Part shown: positions 1-6,427 of the stretch, one piece after another
How positions within the stretch are numbered: the stretch's first letter is position 1
Layout: every line of letters starts with the position of its first letter
From: an uncultured Cryptobacterium sp.
GTDB taxonomy: Bacteria > Actinomycetota > Coriobacteriia > Coriobacteriales > Eggerthellaceae
Direction of reading: 5' to 3'
DNA: 12,671 nucleotides
Assembly (NCBI GenBank): GCA_900554685.1
Contig: USIG01000040.1
Location: 1 to 12,671 of the forward strand
Notes under the pieces: model-generated
Told to the model about the DNA's origin: nothing
Database searches by the model: none
The model's input: only the letters and a program-made list of their open reading frames with translations
Position numbers and translations under genes: made by a program

Positions 1-782
1 GTTTGATTGTTTCTCCTCCTAAAGCTGGTAAAACCACTATTTTGAAAGATATTGCAGCTTCTATCGCTGCTAACAATCCCGAAGTTCATTTGATGTGCCT
101 TTTGGTAGACGAACGCCCTGAAGAAGTTACCGATATGGAGCGCTCTATTCATGGCGAAGTAATTTCATCTACCTTCGATATGCCAAGTGAAAACCATATT
201 GCTGTTTCTGAATTGGTAATTGAGCGCGCAAAGCGCTTGGTGGAAAACGGCCAGGATGTAGTAATTCTGCTTGACTCGCTTACGCGCCTTGCTCGTGCGT
301 ACAACTTGGCTCAGCCTGCATCAGGTCGCATTTTGTCTGGCGGTGTTGATTCCACCGCGCTGTATCCTCCTAAGAAGTTTTTGGGTGCTGCTCGAAACAT
401 TGAAGGTGGTGGCAGCTTAACCATTTTGGCATCTGCTCTTATCGAAACCGGCTCCAAGATGGACGAGGTTATTTTTGAAGAATTCAAGGGTACCGGCAAT
501 ATGGAAGTAAAGCTTGATCGCCAGTTGGCTGACAGGCGCATTTTCCCTGCAATTGATCCAGTTGCTTCAGGTACGCGTCGTGAAGACTTGCTTATTGATC
601 CTCAGGAGGCTCCTCTTATTTGGGCTGTTCGTCGTATTTTGGCTAACCGCAACAATACCGAACGTGCGATGGAGTCTTTGGTGAAGGCCCTGCAGCAAAC
701 AAACAACAACCAAGAATTCTTGATCCGTGCTGCTAAAAAGGCACAAGGTCATCACTTTGAAGAGGGAAATATCGAATTCTAG
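1..782 (+). CDS. rho: Transcription termination factor Rho, C-terminal part (5' end outside window)
   Basis: Rho is a hexameric RNA-dependent ATPase that moves along nascent RNA and releases RNA polymerase. The reading frame is open from base 3 (bases 1-2 belong to an earlier codon), so the first TTG is not a start and the N-terminal RNA-binding domain lies upstream of the window. Visible motifs are the P-loop SPPKAGKTT, the Walker B region VVILLDSLTRLARAYN, the secondary-channel segment around GGVDSTALYPPKKFLGAARN, and the R-loop motif KGTGN. All are typical of the Rho ATPase core, and the C-terminus ends where Rho normally ends. The gene is followed by a 142-bp gap with its own signals, so sppA is probably separately transcribed at least in part. 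Identity is certain from motif order. Its presence matters here because NusG-family proteins further along could counteract Rho or intrinsic termination (inference). Confidence 0.97.
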   Translation, partial: LIVSPPKAGKTTILKDIAASIAANNPEVHLMCLLVDERPEEVTDMERSIHGEVISSTFDMPSENHIAVSELVIERAKRLVENGQDVVILLDSLTRLARAYNLAQPASGRILSGGVDSTALYPPKKFLGAARNIEGGGSLTILASALIETGSKMDEVIFEEFKGTGNMEVKLDRQLADRRIFPAIDPVASGTRREDLLIDPQEAPLIWAVRRILANRNNTERAMESLVKALQQTNNNQEFLIRAAKKAQGHHFEEGNIEF

Positions 783-809
783 GTTAAGTTTTGTATGTAC
801 TATGGGCTG

Positions 810-835
810 TGTAGGCGATTGGCTACATCTTTTCT
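810..835 (+). terminator. Possible weak terminator after rho
   Basis: TGTAGGC (810-816) can pair with GGCTACA (821-827) around a GATT loop with one G-G mismatch, followed by a T-rich run TCTTTTCTT. The stem is short, so this is only a candidate terminator for rho. Confidence 0.3.
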
Positions 836-841
836 TATAAT
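813..841 (+). promoter_or_regulatory. Candidate promoter for sppA
   Basis: A perfect -10 hexamer TATAAT lies at 836-841, 84 bp before the sppA start. The -35 position (about 813-818, AGGCGA) does not match the consensus and no TG extension is present. The call rests on the -10 alone. Confidence 0.25.
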
Positions 842-861
842 GCAAAGAGTGCAAGTGTTCC

Positions 862-885
862 GAACCTCGTCGCAAGGCGGGGTTC
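862..885 (+). other. GNRA-capped RNA hairpin in the sppA leader
   Basis: GAACCTCGTC (862-871) pairs fully, with three G-U wobbles, to GGCGGGGTTC (876-885) around the tetraloop GCAA, a GNRA type. On the + strand the downstream tail is TTGACTTGACT, not a clean T-run, so it is not a textbook intrinsic terminator. It may be a leader structure or an imperfect terminator of the rho transcript. Confidence 0.4.
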
Positions 886-924
886 TTGACTTGACTTAGA
901 CTTTTATTTGTATGAGGGGGAGCT

Positions 925-2271
925 ATGCCTCAAGAGCCAAATGAGCCTCAAGCTAAATCGCAAACACCAAAATCGCCTGCAGAACCATCGATGCCTGCAC
1001 CTGGCAAAGATGATTCTCAATCTTGTCAGCCCGAACAACCAACGTCGCCTCAATATCAGGCGCCAAATTATCAGGCGTCGGGTTATCAGGCAGCGCCAAA
1101 TAGTCAGGCTGCACCAAACTATCAACAGGCTGCGCCAAATGCACCCGCATCTGGCTATCAGGCAACATCTGGTTATCAAGCTGCGTCAGACTATCAAGCC
1201 GTATCGGGTGCACCTGGTGCTTCTACATCAGGCTATCAGGCTGCACCAGGCTATCAAGCTGCACCAGGCGCACCAAGTGCTCCCTTCCAGGCTAATTTCC
1301 AAGGTCAGGCTCAGTCGGGATTCGCTGCTGCAAAACCAATGTCTCACGCATGGATTGTGGGCATTGTTATTGTGGTAGCGCTTTGCTTGGTTACGATGTT
1401 TGGTATGTGGTCATGCTCTAATGCTTTTTCGTCGGCAGGGGCAAGTGTTTCAAATGATGCCGATTTGCTTACGTCCGATACGGTGGCAATTATCAATATC
1501 GATGGAACAATTCAGTATGATGGCACGACATCAAGTCCTGAAGGGCTGAAAGAGCAACTTGATGTGGCAGCCAACAATTCTCATATCAAGGCGGTGGTGT
1601 TGCGCGTTAATTCAGGTGGCGGCACCGCAACTGCTGGAGAAGAAATGACCGAGTATATTCGCGACTTTAAGGAAAGTACCGGAAAACCGGTAGTAGTTTC
1701 CAGCGCGGCAACCAATGCGAGTGCTGCCTATGAAATTTCAAGTCAGGCAGACTATATTTATGTGGGTAAAACCACTGCAATTGGCGCAATTGGTACGGCA
1801 ATGCAATTCATGGACTATTCGGGTCTTATGGAAATGCTTGGCATTACCACTGAAGATATTACGTCTTCAGAAAGCAAGGACTCTACGTACGGTACCCGCG
1901 CGCTGACCGATGAAGAGCGTGCGTACTATCAAGCACAGATTGACCAGATCAATCAGACCTTTATCGACAATGTTGCTCAGGGGAGAAACATGAGCGTCGA
2001 TGAGGTTCGCACACTTGCTACAGGTCTTACCTTTACCGGACTTGATGCGGTCGAAAATGGCTTAGCAGATGAAGTGGGTACCCAGGAAGATGCCGTAGCG
2101 AAGGCTGCGTCATTGGCGGGATGTTCAACTACCGCAACGGTTGTGCTGGACAGCTCTTCTTCTGATGACTTGGATCTTCTGCTAGATTTAATGTCAAAGA
2201 CTAATATCCAAACTACCGAAGAACTTGCTCAGGCTCTAAAGGGGCTTGAGGCAAATGGTTCTTTAAAATAA
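925..2271 (+). CDS. sppA: S49-family (SppA-type) membrane serine peptidase with repetitive N-terminal tail
   Basis: This protein (448 aa) is predicted to be a membrane-anchored signal-peptide peptidase/protease IV of the short, single-domain type. A strong ribosome site (GAGGGGG, 914-920) precedes ATG 925. Residues 1-140 are low-complexity and rich in P, Q, A and Y with many YQA units. One transmembrane helix spans about 143-160 (WIVGIVIVVALCLVTMFGMW), and the S49 domain covers about 185-400. The likely catalytic Ser266 sits in NASAAYE, replacing the usual SGGYY-like context, and the likely catalytic Lys318 sits in SESKDS, followed by the usual TDEERAYYQ segment. With no signal peptide before the repeats, the tail is probably cytoplasmic and the peptidase domain extracytoplasmic. 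It is 31 bp upstream of metG and probably co-transcribed with it. The family is clear; the substrate is unknown, and the tail is unusual but seen in proteins of high-complexity actinobacterial envelopes. Confidence 0.88.
   Translation: MPQEPNEPQAKSQTPKSPAEPSMPAPGKDDSQSCQPEQPTSPQYQAPNYQASGYQAAPNSQAAPNYQQAAPNAPASGYQATSGYQAASDYQAVSGAPGASTSGYQAAPGYQAAPGAPSAPFQANFQGQAQSGFAAAKPMSHAWIVGIVIVVALCLVTMFGMWSCSNAFSSAGASVSNDADLLTSDTVAIINIDGTIQYDGTTSSPEGLKEQLDVAANNSHIKAVVLRVNSGGGTATAGEEMTEYIRDFKESTGKPVVVSSAATNASAAYEISSQADYIYVGKTTAIGAIGTAMQFMDYSGLMEMLGITTEDITSSESKDSTYGTRALTDEERAYYQAQIDQINQTFIDNVAQGRNMSVDEVRTLATGLTFTGLDAVENGLADEVGTQEDAVAKAASLAGCSTTATVVLDSSSSDDLDLLLDLMSKTNIQTTEELAQALKGLEANGSLK
1051..1269 (+). 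repeat. Degenerate YQA-coding repeat tract in sppA
   Basis: Residues 43-115 of the S49 protease are built of degenerate units of the form (S/P)GYQAA. At DNA level the best copies are the adjacent 18-mers CAGGCTATCAGGCTGCAC (1229-1246) and CAGGCTATCAAGCTGCAC (1247-1264), differing at one base. The unit lengths are multiples of three, so expansion or contraction by slippage would keep the frame. Confidence 0.8.
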
Positions 2272-2302
2272 TTCAAAATGAGTAAGGCGGAATAAAACTA
2301 CG

Positions 2303-4360
2303 ATGGCAGATAATAAAGCATCAAAATCTCACGACATGCCACCTATTGTGTGGCCTAAACGAGCAGTGGTTACTGCGGGAATGCCCTATGGCAACAAGGC
2401 TCTTCATTTTGGTCATGTAGGTGGCGTTTTTGTTCCTGCGGATTGTTATGCGCGGTTCTTGCGCGATCGCATCGGCAAGGAAAACGTTGTTTTTGTATCT
2501 GGTACGGACTGTTTTGGTTCTCCCATTGAAGAGGGCTATCGCAAAGAGGTTGAAGCGGGCAGCTTTGAGGGCACCATTGAAGATTACGTCCGTCGTAATC
2601 ATGATGCACAAAAAGCTACTCTGGATGCTTATGATATTAGCCTTGATGTGTATGAAGGCAGTGGGTTGGGACACTGCGGAGAAGTGCATCGCAGTGTAAC
2701 GAACGATTTCGTGCAGCGCCTCTATGACAAGGGGTACTTACATCTCGAAAGTACCTTGCAGTTCTATGATGCCAAAGAAGGCATGTTCTTAAATGGCCGT
2801 CAGGTGGTGGGGCATTGTCCCGTGCAGGGTTGTAAAAGCGAAAAAGCCTACGCCGATGAATGCGATTTAGGGCACCAGTACGATCCAGTTGATTTAATCA
2901 ATCCTATTTCTTCAGTTTCTGGCACCGTGCCTGAGATGCGAGAGGTGAAAAACTGGTATTTCGATTTGCCGGGTTTTGCTAACGTGGTGCGCGACTATGT
3001 GGCGCAAATGGAAAACGATCCGCAGATTCGCCCTGTGGTAACTAAAACCATCAAGGAATTTTTGGTTCCTCCTATTATTTATATCAAGGTGGAACTCTAT
3101 GATGCGTACAAGGAAATTGCCGACAAGCTGCCAGAGCATACTTATCGCGATGCGGAAAAAGGCAAGCAGAGTTTTGAAATCGAATTTAAGACAATTGGCG
3201 ATCGTGATGTTGCCCGTACGGTCTTAACGGAGGCGGGTATTCGCTTTAGAACAGGTAAAGCACTGGTTCCATTCCGTATTTCAGGAAATGTGGAATGGGG
3301 TGTTCCGGTGCCTGAGATTGAAGGAGCAAAGGGTCTTACGGCATGGTGCTGGCCTGAGAGCTTATGGGCTCCTATTTCCTTTACGATGGCACGCAACGAT
3401 AATCGCGGTCTTGCGCGAAGCGAATGGCGCAATTTCTGGTGTGATAAAGAATCATGTGTGTATCAGTTTATTGGCCAGGATAATCTGTATTTTTATGGCG
3501 TTGCGCAGCCAGCGTTGTTTGCGGCAATGCAAAATTCGGATACCCCCGCAGCCAATGCACCTCAAGGTGAGCTGCAGCAGACTAAGCTTATTGCGAATCA
3601 CCATATTCTGTTTGGCAACAAGAAGGCATCTTCATCAAGCGATGTTAAACCGCCTACGGCTGATGAGCTTTTGAAGTACTACACCTCCGAACAGCTGCGT
3701 GCACATTTCTTGGCACTGGCGCTTGATCAGCGCTCGGTTGGTTTTAAGCCAAAGGTTTTTGATCCTGATCCTGCAAAGCGTGAGGATCCTCGTGTGGCTG
3801 ATCCTGCTTTAAAGGAAGGCGCTTTGCTTACCAAGGTGTTTAATCGTTTGGCAAGAAGCTGTTTTTACGAAGCACAGAAGAATTTCGAGGGCTATATGCC
3901 CTTAGGTTCGATTTCTACCGAGGTACTTAAGCGTGCAAAGAAAACCATGCTGGCTTACGAGGACTGCATGTATCGCGTTGATTTGCACTCGGTAATGGCG
4001 CTGATGGATGAATTTATTCGCTACGCCAACAAGTATTGGTCAAGCGGTATTCGCAGCGCAGAAAACGAGGAGTTGGAAACGCAGGAGCGCGAACAGCTGC
4101 GTCGTCAGGTTTTAATCGATTCATTTTTCCTGCTGCGTATTGCAACGCTGTTGATGCATCCGGTTGTGCCACGCGGTACCGAAAAAATATGTGATTACTT
4201 AAATTTCGAGTTCGATGACTTCTTCAGCTGGAATTACGACTTTGACAGCATGGAAGAGCTGTGCAGTGCAAACGAGCTTGATGATGGTCGCCATCGTGTG
4301 TGCGAGCTGCCTCCGCGAACAGACTTCTTTAAGTTCCATGAATCGCAGTTAAAGAAATAA
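2303..4360 (+). CDS. metG: Methionyl-tRNA synthetase, divergent, without a canonical KMSKS loop
   Basis: Class I aminoacyl-tRNA synthetase (685 aa) predicted to charge tRNA-Met with methionine in the cytoplasm. The N-terminal Rossmann fold shows VTAGMPYGNKALHFGH, with the HIGH-like motif HFGH at 35-38, then VSGTDCFGSPIE. A cysteine knuckle uses C172, C177, C187 and H191. The tRNA-acceptor segment EWGVPVPE begins at E331. Two oddities stand out. The KMSKS position after NHHILFG reads NKKASSSSD (439-447), so the second signature lysine is missing. About 65-70 extra residues (roughly 258-325) sit between the NWYFDLPGF region and WGVPVP. The C-terminal helical anticodon-binding domain is present and no frameshift is seen. 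ATG 2303 is preceded by AAGGCGGA. Whether this is the sole MetRS or a paralogue cannot be told from this window. Confidence 0.87.
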   Translation: MADNKASKSHDMPPIVWPKRAVVTAGMPYGNKALHFGHVGGVFVPADCYARFLRDRIGKENVVFVSGTDCFGSPIEEGYRKEVEAGSFEGTIEDYVRRNHDAQKATLDAYDISLDVYEGSGLGHCGEVHRSVTNDFVQRLYDKGYLHLESTLQFYDAKEGMFLNGRQVVGHCPVQGCKSEKAYADECDLGHQYDPVDLINPISSVSGTVPEMREVKNWYFDLPGFANVVRDYVAQMENDPQIRPVVTKTIKEFLVPPIIYIKVELYDAYKEIADKLPEHTYRDAEKGKQSFEIEFKTIGDRDVARTVLTEAGIRFRTGKALVPFRISGNVEWGVPVPEIEGAKGLTAWCWPESLWAPISFTMARNDNRGLARSEWRNFWCDKESCVYQFIGQDNLYFYGVAQPALFAAMQNSDTPAANAPQGELQQTKLIANHHILFGNKKASSSSDVKPPTADELLKYYTSEQLRAHFLALALDQRSVGFKPKVFDPDPAKREDPRVADPALKEGALLTKVFNRLARSCFYEAQKNFEGYMPLGSISTEVLKRAKKTMLAYEDCMYRVDLHSVMALMDEFIRYANKYWSSGIRSAENEELETQEREQLRRQVLIDSFFLLRIATLLMHPVVPRGTEKICDYLNFEFDDFFSWNYDFDSMEELCSANELDDGRHRVCELPPRTDFFKFHESQLKK

Positions 4361-4755
4361 ATACTCAAGAGGTTGGTGTATACAGGCTGACACTCTAGGG
4401 AAATGAATCTAAATGAACCAACCAAATGGGATTGTTAAGGGTCTTTGGTTTGTTTTGGGTGGTTTTGTTTTCTGCTAAGGGGCTGGGTAGCTAAAAGCTA
4501 TTCCAAGCCCCTTGTTTTTTGCCGTCGTGTCTTTGGTTTGCTTTTGTGGATTTGCGCATTAGATGGACAGTGTCTTATTTCGGGCTACGCAGCCTTTAGC
4601 GTTTTCTTGGAAAGCTTTAAGGGTTTACGAGAATCTGGGGGCTACATTGTGGCGTGCGGGCAAAGTTTCTTTGAAGAAGAAGTACAAAATGGGATCAAGT
4701 CTGTTTCCTGGAATAGCTAATTTTCCTGGGAAAGATACTTTTTCGGGAGGTAAAA
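4361..4755 (+). other. Non-coding or degraded intergenic patch between metG and the hipA remnant
   Basis: No convincing gene is present. It contains a 7-bp inverted repeat GGTTGGT (4371-4377)/ACCAACC (4417-4423), an intrinsic terminator at 4479-4520, and two overlapping open frames (from 4445 and 4563) whose translations do not look like known proteins. The second frame ends at 4766, overlapping the hipA remnant. Its stretch KALRVYENLGATL is faintly like the tail of HipB-type antitoxins, but this is too weak to call. Confidence 0.5.
4479..4520 (+). terminator. Intrinsic terminator downstream of metG
   Basis: GGGGCTGGGTAGC (4479-4491) pairs imperfectly with GCTATTCCAAGCCCC (4497-4511) around the loop TAAAA: GGGGCT with AGCCCC at the base and TAGC with GCTA at the top. 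It is followed by TTGTTTTTT (4512-4520). This is a good Rho-independent terminator on the + strand, closing the sppA-metG unit and insulating the downstream recombinase and capsule module. Confidence 0.8.
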
Positions 4756-4860
4756 ATGGGGAATAAAGAACTTTTAGTATATATAGCTGGCACATACGCA
4801 GGAAAATTAAAAGAAAAAGATTCTGGTAGGCTTACTTTAAACAAGTTAAAAGCACTATAA
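4756..4860 (+). pseudogene. Truncated HipA N-terminal domain remnant (34 codons)
   Basis: ATG 4756 follows a textbook ribosome site (GGGAGG, 4745-4750), yet the frame stops after 34 codons at 4860. Residues 5-27 (ELLVYIAGTYAGKLKEKDSG and on to RLTLN) resemble the start of HipA-type serine/threonine kinase toxins, whose N-terminal coupling domain opens with a V-Y-x-x-G-x-x-x-G-x-L ... G-R-L-x-F pattern. The kinase domain is absent and nothing downstream continues the similarity, so this is best read as a decayed hipA after deletion of the rest. The intact ribosome site suggests recent decay. Alternatively it could be a genuine small protein. The similarity was judged by eye only. Confidence 0.5.
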
Positions 4861-4876
4861 AGTTGGATTTAAGGTG

Positions 4877-4928
4877 TCACCTTCATTCTTAGAAAATAAC
4901 CATGACCAGGTAAAAGAATGGAAGGTGA
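4877..4928 (+). promoter_or_regulatory. Long stem-loop masking the recombinase ribosome binding site
   Basis: TCACCTTCATTCTT (4877-4890) is complementary to AAGAATGGAAGGTGA (4914-4928) with a single bulged base, giving a 14-bp stem with a 23-nt loop. The 3' arm contains the GGAAGGTG ribosome site (4920-4927) that serves the TTG start at 4934. If formed in RNA, the stem would hide that site. As DNA, the dyad could alternatively be a binding site for the recombinase or another regulator. Confidence 0.6.
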
Positions 4929-4933
4929 AATAG

Positions 4934-5593
4934 TTGACAAGCTTAGATCATAGTTACGTAACCAAAGATGGATCGACGGTATATGGATATGCGCGAGTAT
5001 CTGCTAAAGATCAAAACCTTGATAGGCAGCTGCGCGCATTAATTCAGTTTCCAGTGGATCCTCGTTTTATTTATTCCGATAAGGCAAGCGGAAAGAATTT
5101 TGATAGACCCTACTATAAAAAGTTGTTGTGTCGGCTCAAAGCGAATGACGTGTTAGTCGTTAAAAGCATCGATAGGCTAGGGCGCAACTATGATGAAATT
5201 CTTGATCAGTGGCGCATTATCACGAAAGAAAAGCATGCCCATGTGGTGGTGTTGGATATTCCGCTTCTTGATACCCGCAGCACCACTAATGGCATAACGG
5301 GAGTTTTTATTGCTGATGTGGTGCTGCAACTTTTAAGCTATGTCGCTCAGGTAGAGCGAGAAAACATACACCAGCGTCAAGCAGAAGGCATTGCAGCTGC
5401 AAAAGCGCGTGGCGTACGTTTTGGGCGACCGGCTATTGAGCGCCCTGATAATTTTGAGTCAGTTGCCTGCGCTTATAGAGCAGGATCTATCAAGCGATCG
5501 CAGGCTGCCCAGCTGTTACAGGTTAGTGTACGAACCTTTGATAAATGGGTAAAAGAACACGATGAACGTGTTTTGGATAAGGTTCGCTATTGA
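4934..5593 (+). CDS. Small serine recombinase (resolvase/invertase family), probable DNA invertase
   Basis: Site-specific serine recombinase of 219 aa, about the usual length of Tn3 resolvases and Hin/Gin/Pin invertases. The catalytic domain carries YGYARVSAKDQNLDRQ, with nucleophile Ser23 and Arg21, and SIDRLGRN with Arg81 and Arg84. A long helix (QLLSYVAQVERENIHQRQAEGI) leads into GRPAIERP and a C-terminal helix-turn-helix at about 183-208 (IKRSQAAQLLQVSVRTFDKW). The start is TTG, chosen because GGAAGGTG lies six bases upstream and there is no in-frame ATG before the catalytic domain. The gene ends 27 bp before a perfect 17-bp inverted repeat that bounds a 102-bp segment, which argues for an invertase acting in cis. 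Translation may be limited by the stem-loop over its ribosome site and by the TTG codon (inference). A resolvase role cannot be excluded from sequence alone. Confidence 0.92.
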   Translation: MTSLDHSYVTKDGSTVYGYARVSAKDQNLDRQLRALIQFPVDPRFIYSDKASGKNFDRPYYKKLLCRLKANDVLVVKSIDRLGRNYDEILDQWRIITKEKHAHVVVLDIPLLDTRSTTNGITGVFIADVVLQLLSYVAQVERENIHQRQAEGIAAAKARGVRFGRPAIERPDNFESVACAYRAGSIKRSQAAQLLQVSVRTFDKWVKEHDERVLDKVRY

Positions 5594-5620
5594 ATGGTTC
5601 ATTAGAAGCATTGTTTATTA

Positions 5621-5637
5621 CAAAAACGTAGACTTTT
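5621..5637 (+). repeat. Left inverted repeat (IRL) of invertible segment
   Basis: CAAAAACGTAGACTTTT, an exact reverse complement of 5740-5756. The repeat has imperfect internal dyad symmetry (AAAA...TTTT arms around a central TA), as expected for a serine recombinase crossover site. Confidence 0.85.
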
Positions 5638-5645
5638 TAACGCAC

Positions 5646-5665
5646 CTTTTTTCCTGCGAAAAAAG
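5646..5665. other. Perfect hairpin inside the invertible core
   Basis: CTTTTTTC (5646-5653) and GAAAAAAG (5658-5665) form a perfect 8-bp stem around CTGC. It is AT-rich and near the left repeat. A second hairpin in the core is GCTGT (5699-5703) with ACAGC (5709-5713) around five T residues. Confidence 0.45.
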
Positions 5666-5680
5666 TAACGCTTGAAAGCG
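5659..5680 (-). terminator. Terminator-like hairpin on the - strand of the invertible core
   Basis: Read on the - strand, CGCTTTCAAGCG forms a short stem (4-5 bp) followed by TTAC and six T residues. In the present orientation it faces the recombinase gene; after inversion it would face the NusG-like genes. The stem is short, so this is tentative. Confidence 0.3.
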
Positions 5681-5739
5681 CTTTTACGTATTCGAACTGC
5701 TGTTTTTTACAGCGTGAACATTTTCCAATCGGCATGCAG

Positions 5740-5756
5740 AAAAGTCTACGTTTTTG
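5740..5756 (-). repeat. Right inverted repeat (IRR) of invertible segment
   Basis: AAAAGTCTACGTTTTTG, the exact reverse complement of the left repeat at 5621-5637. Flanking bases differ beyond the 17 bp (TAACG on the left versus CTGCA on the right when aligned), so the identity is confined to the repeat. Confidence 0.85.
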
Positions 5757-5848
5757 CGCGAAATCTGATGGTTTTGTAGGCAAAGACGTTCGCTTCTACG
5801 AATTCGGATGCACAAACTTTGCAAGAAGGAAACGTAACAGCGAGTAGC

Positions 5849-6427
5849 ATGCTGAAGAATTGTGTTGAACAAAAGGGTGGGTCCGAAGGGACTTTTCCTG
5901 CAAAGCCAAACCCTCTTCGTTGGTATGCAATTCATGTGTCTGAGGGCGCAGAAGATACGACGGCGCAAAAGTGCCGCAAGCTGATAGATAAAAGCTTGCT
6001 GGAGGATTGTTTTGTGCCTAAGTGTGAAAAGTACTTTAAGCGTCAAGGATCATGGCAGCTTATTACGTTGCCCTTGTTCGGGGAATACTTCTTTGTTGCA
6101 ACGCGCAATGTACGTGCGCTTTCTCAAGAGCTTGCAAAGCTTTCGCTAGCTACTTCTTTTGCAGGAAGAAACGGACTTGATGTCAATCCGTTGTCGAGCG
6201 AGGTACAAACCTGGTTTGAGTCGGTGTTAGACGGGGGGTACGTTCTTCGCGCAAGTGAAGGAGTCATTGAAGGTGGAGCTTTGAGGGTAGTGCGCGGTCC
6301 GTTGTGCGGACAAGAAGGTAAAGTGCGCAAAATCAATCGCCATAAACGATTGGCGTATGTGGGCTTAGAAGAAGGCAGTAATGCCTTCTTATTGCGTGCA
6401 GCATTAAACGTTCCCGAGAAAAAGTAA
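5849..6427 (+). CDS. NusG-family antitermination-like protein 1
   Basis: Predicted NusG paralogue that would bind the RNA polymerase clamp and alter elongation over the operon. From ATG 5849 (192 aa) the NGN domain begins at W25 (WYAIHVSEG) and includes CFVPKCEKYFKRQGSW and LPLFGEYFFV. The usual PGY of PLFPGYVFV-like NusG segments is replaced by GEY. A KOW motif covers about 143-172 (VVRGPLCGQEGKVRKINRHK). The start is uncertain: TTG 5819 would add 10 residues, neither choice has a well-spaced ribosome site, and AAGGA at 5826-5830 is nearest. It is the first gene after the invertible segment, like UpxY genes in Bacteroides capsule loci. The housekeeping nusG normally lies next to secE and the L11 genes, so this is a specialised paralogue. 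It is more divergent than the second NusG-like protein below. Confidence 0.85.
   Translation: MLKNCVEQKGGSEGTFPAKPNPLRWYAIHVSEGAEDTTAQKCRKLIDKSLLEDCFVPKCEKYFKRQGSWQLITLPLFGEYFFVATRNVRALSQELAKLSLATSFAGRNGLDVNPLSSEVQTWFESVLDGGYVLRASEGVIEGGALRVVRGPLCGQEGKVRKINRHKRLAYVGLEEGSNAFLLRAALNVPEKK

Larger units (their letters stand above)
5621..5756. promoter_or_regulatory. Probable invertible DNA switch upstream of the antiterminator/capsule operon
   Basis: A 102-bp core (5638-5739) is flanked by perfect 17-bp inverted repeats. It lies between a serine recombinase gene and two NusG-like genes that head a polysaccharide operon. This is the architecture of phase-variable promoters controlled by serine invertases in gut bacteria. 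I could not find a convincing sigma-70 promoter in the core in either orientation. The core instead holds several hairpins, one followed by a T-run on the - strand. The element may therefore carry a promoter with an unfamiliar consensus, or a terminator whose direction matters. Downstream, 5757-5848 would be the constant leader of the operon in both states. Confidence 0.75.

Noticed and set aside
1029..1269. Repeats in sppA considered as a CRISPR-like array
   Set aside because: The repeats are in frame, degenerate, adjacent without unique spacers, and encode YQA units.
908..1378. 156-codon + strand frame and several antisense frames over the repeat tract of sppA
   Set aside because: They arise from the low-complexity repeat DNA read in other frames; the S49 frame has the better ribosome site and a clear domain.
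4445..4720. 91-codon open frame in the patch after metG
   Set aside because: It runs through the metG terminator hairpin, has no credible ribosome site, and its translation does not resemble any protein family I know.
5672..5700. TTGAAA at 5672 as a -35 element in the invertible core
   Set aside because: At 16-18 bp spacing the -10 position reads GAACTG or AACTGC, which is not promoter-like.
5684..6046. 120-codon frame on the - strand overlapping the switch and NusG-like gene
   Set aside because: It is antisense to a well-supported gene and crosses the inverted repeat; composition looks like a reverse-frame artefact.
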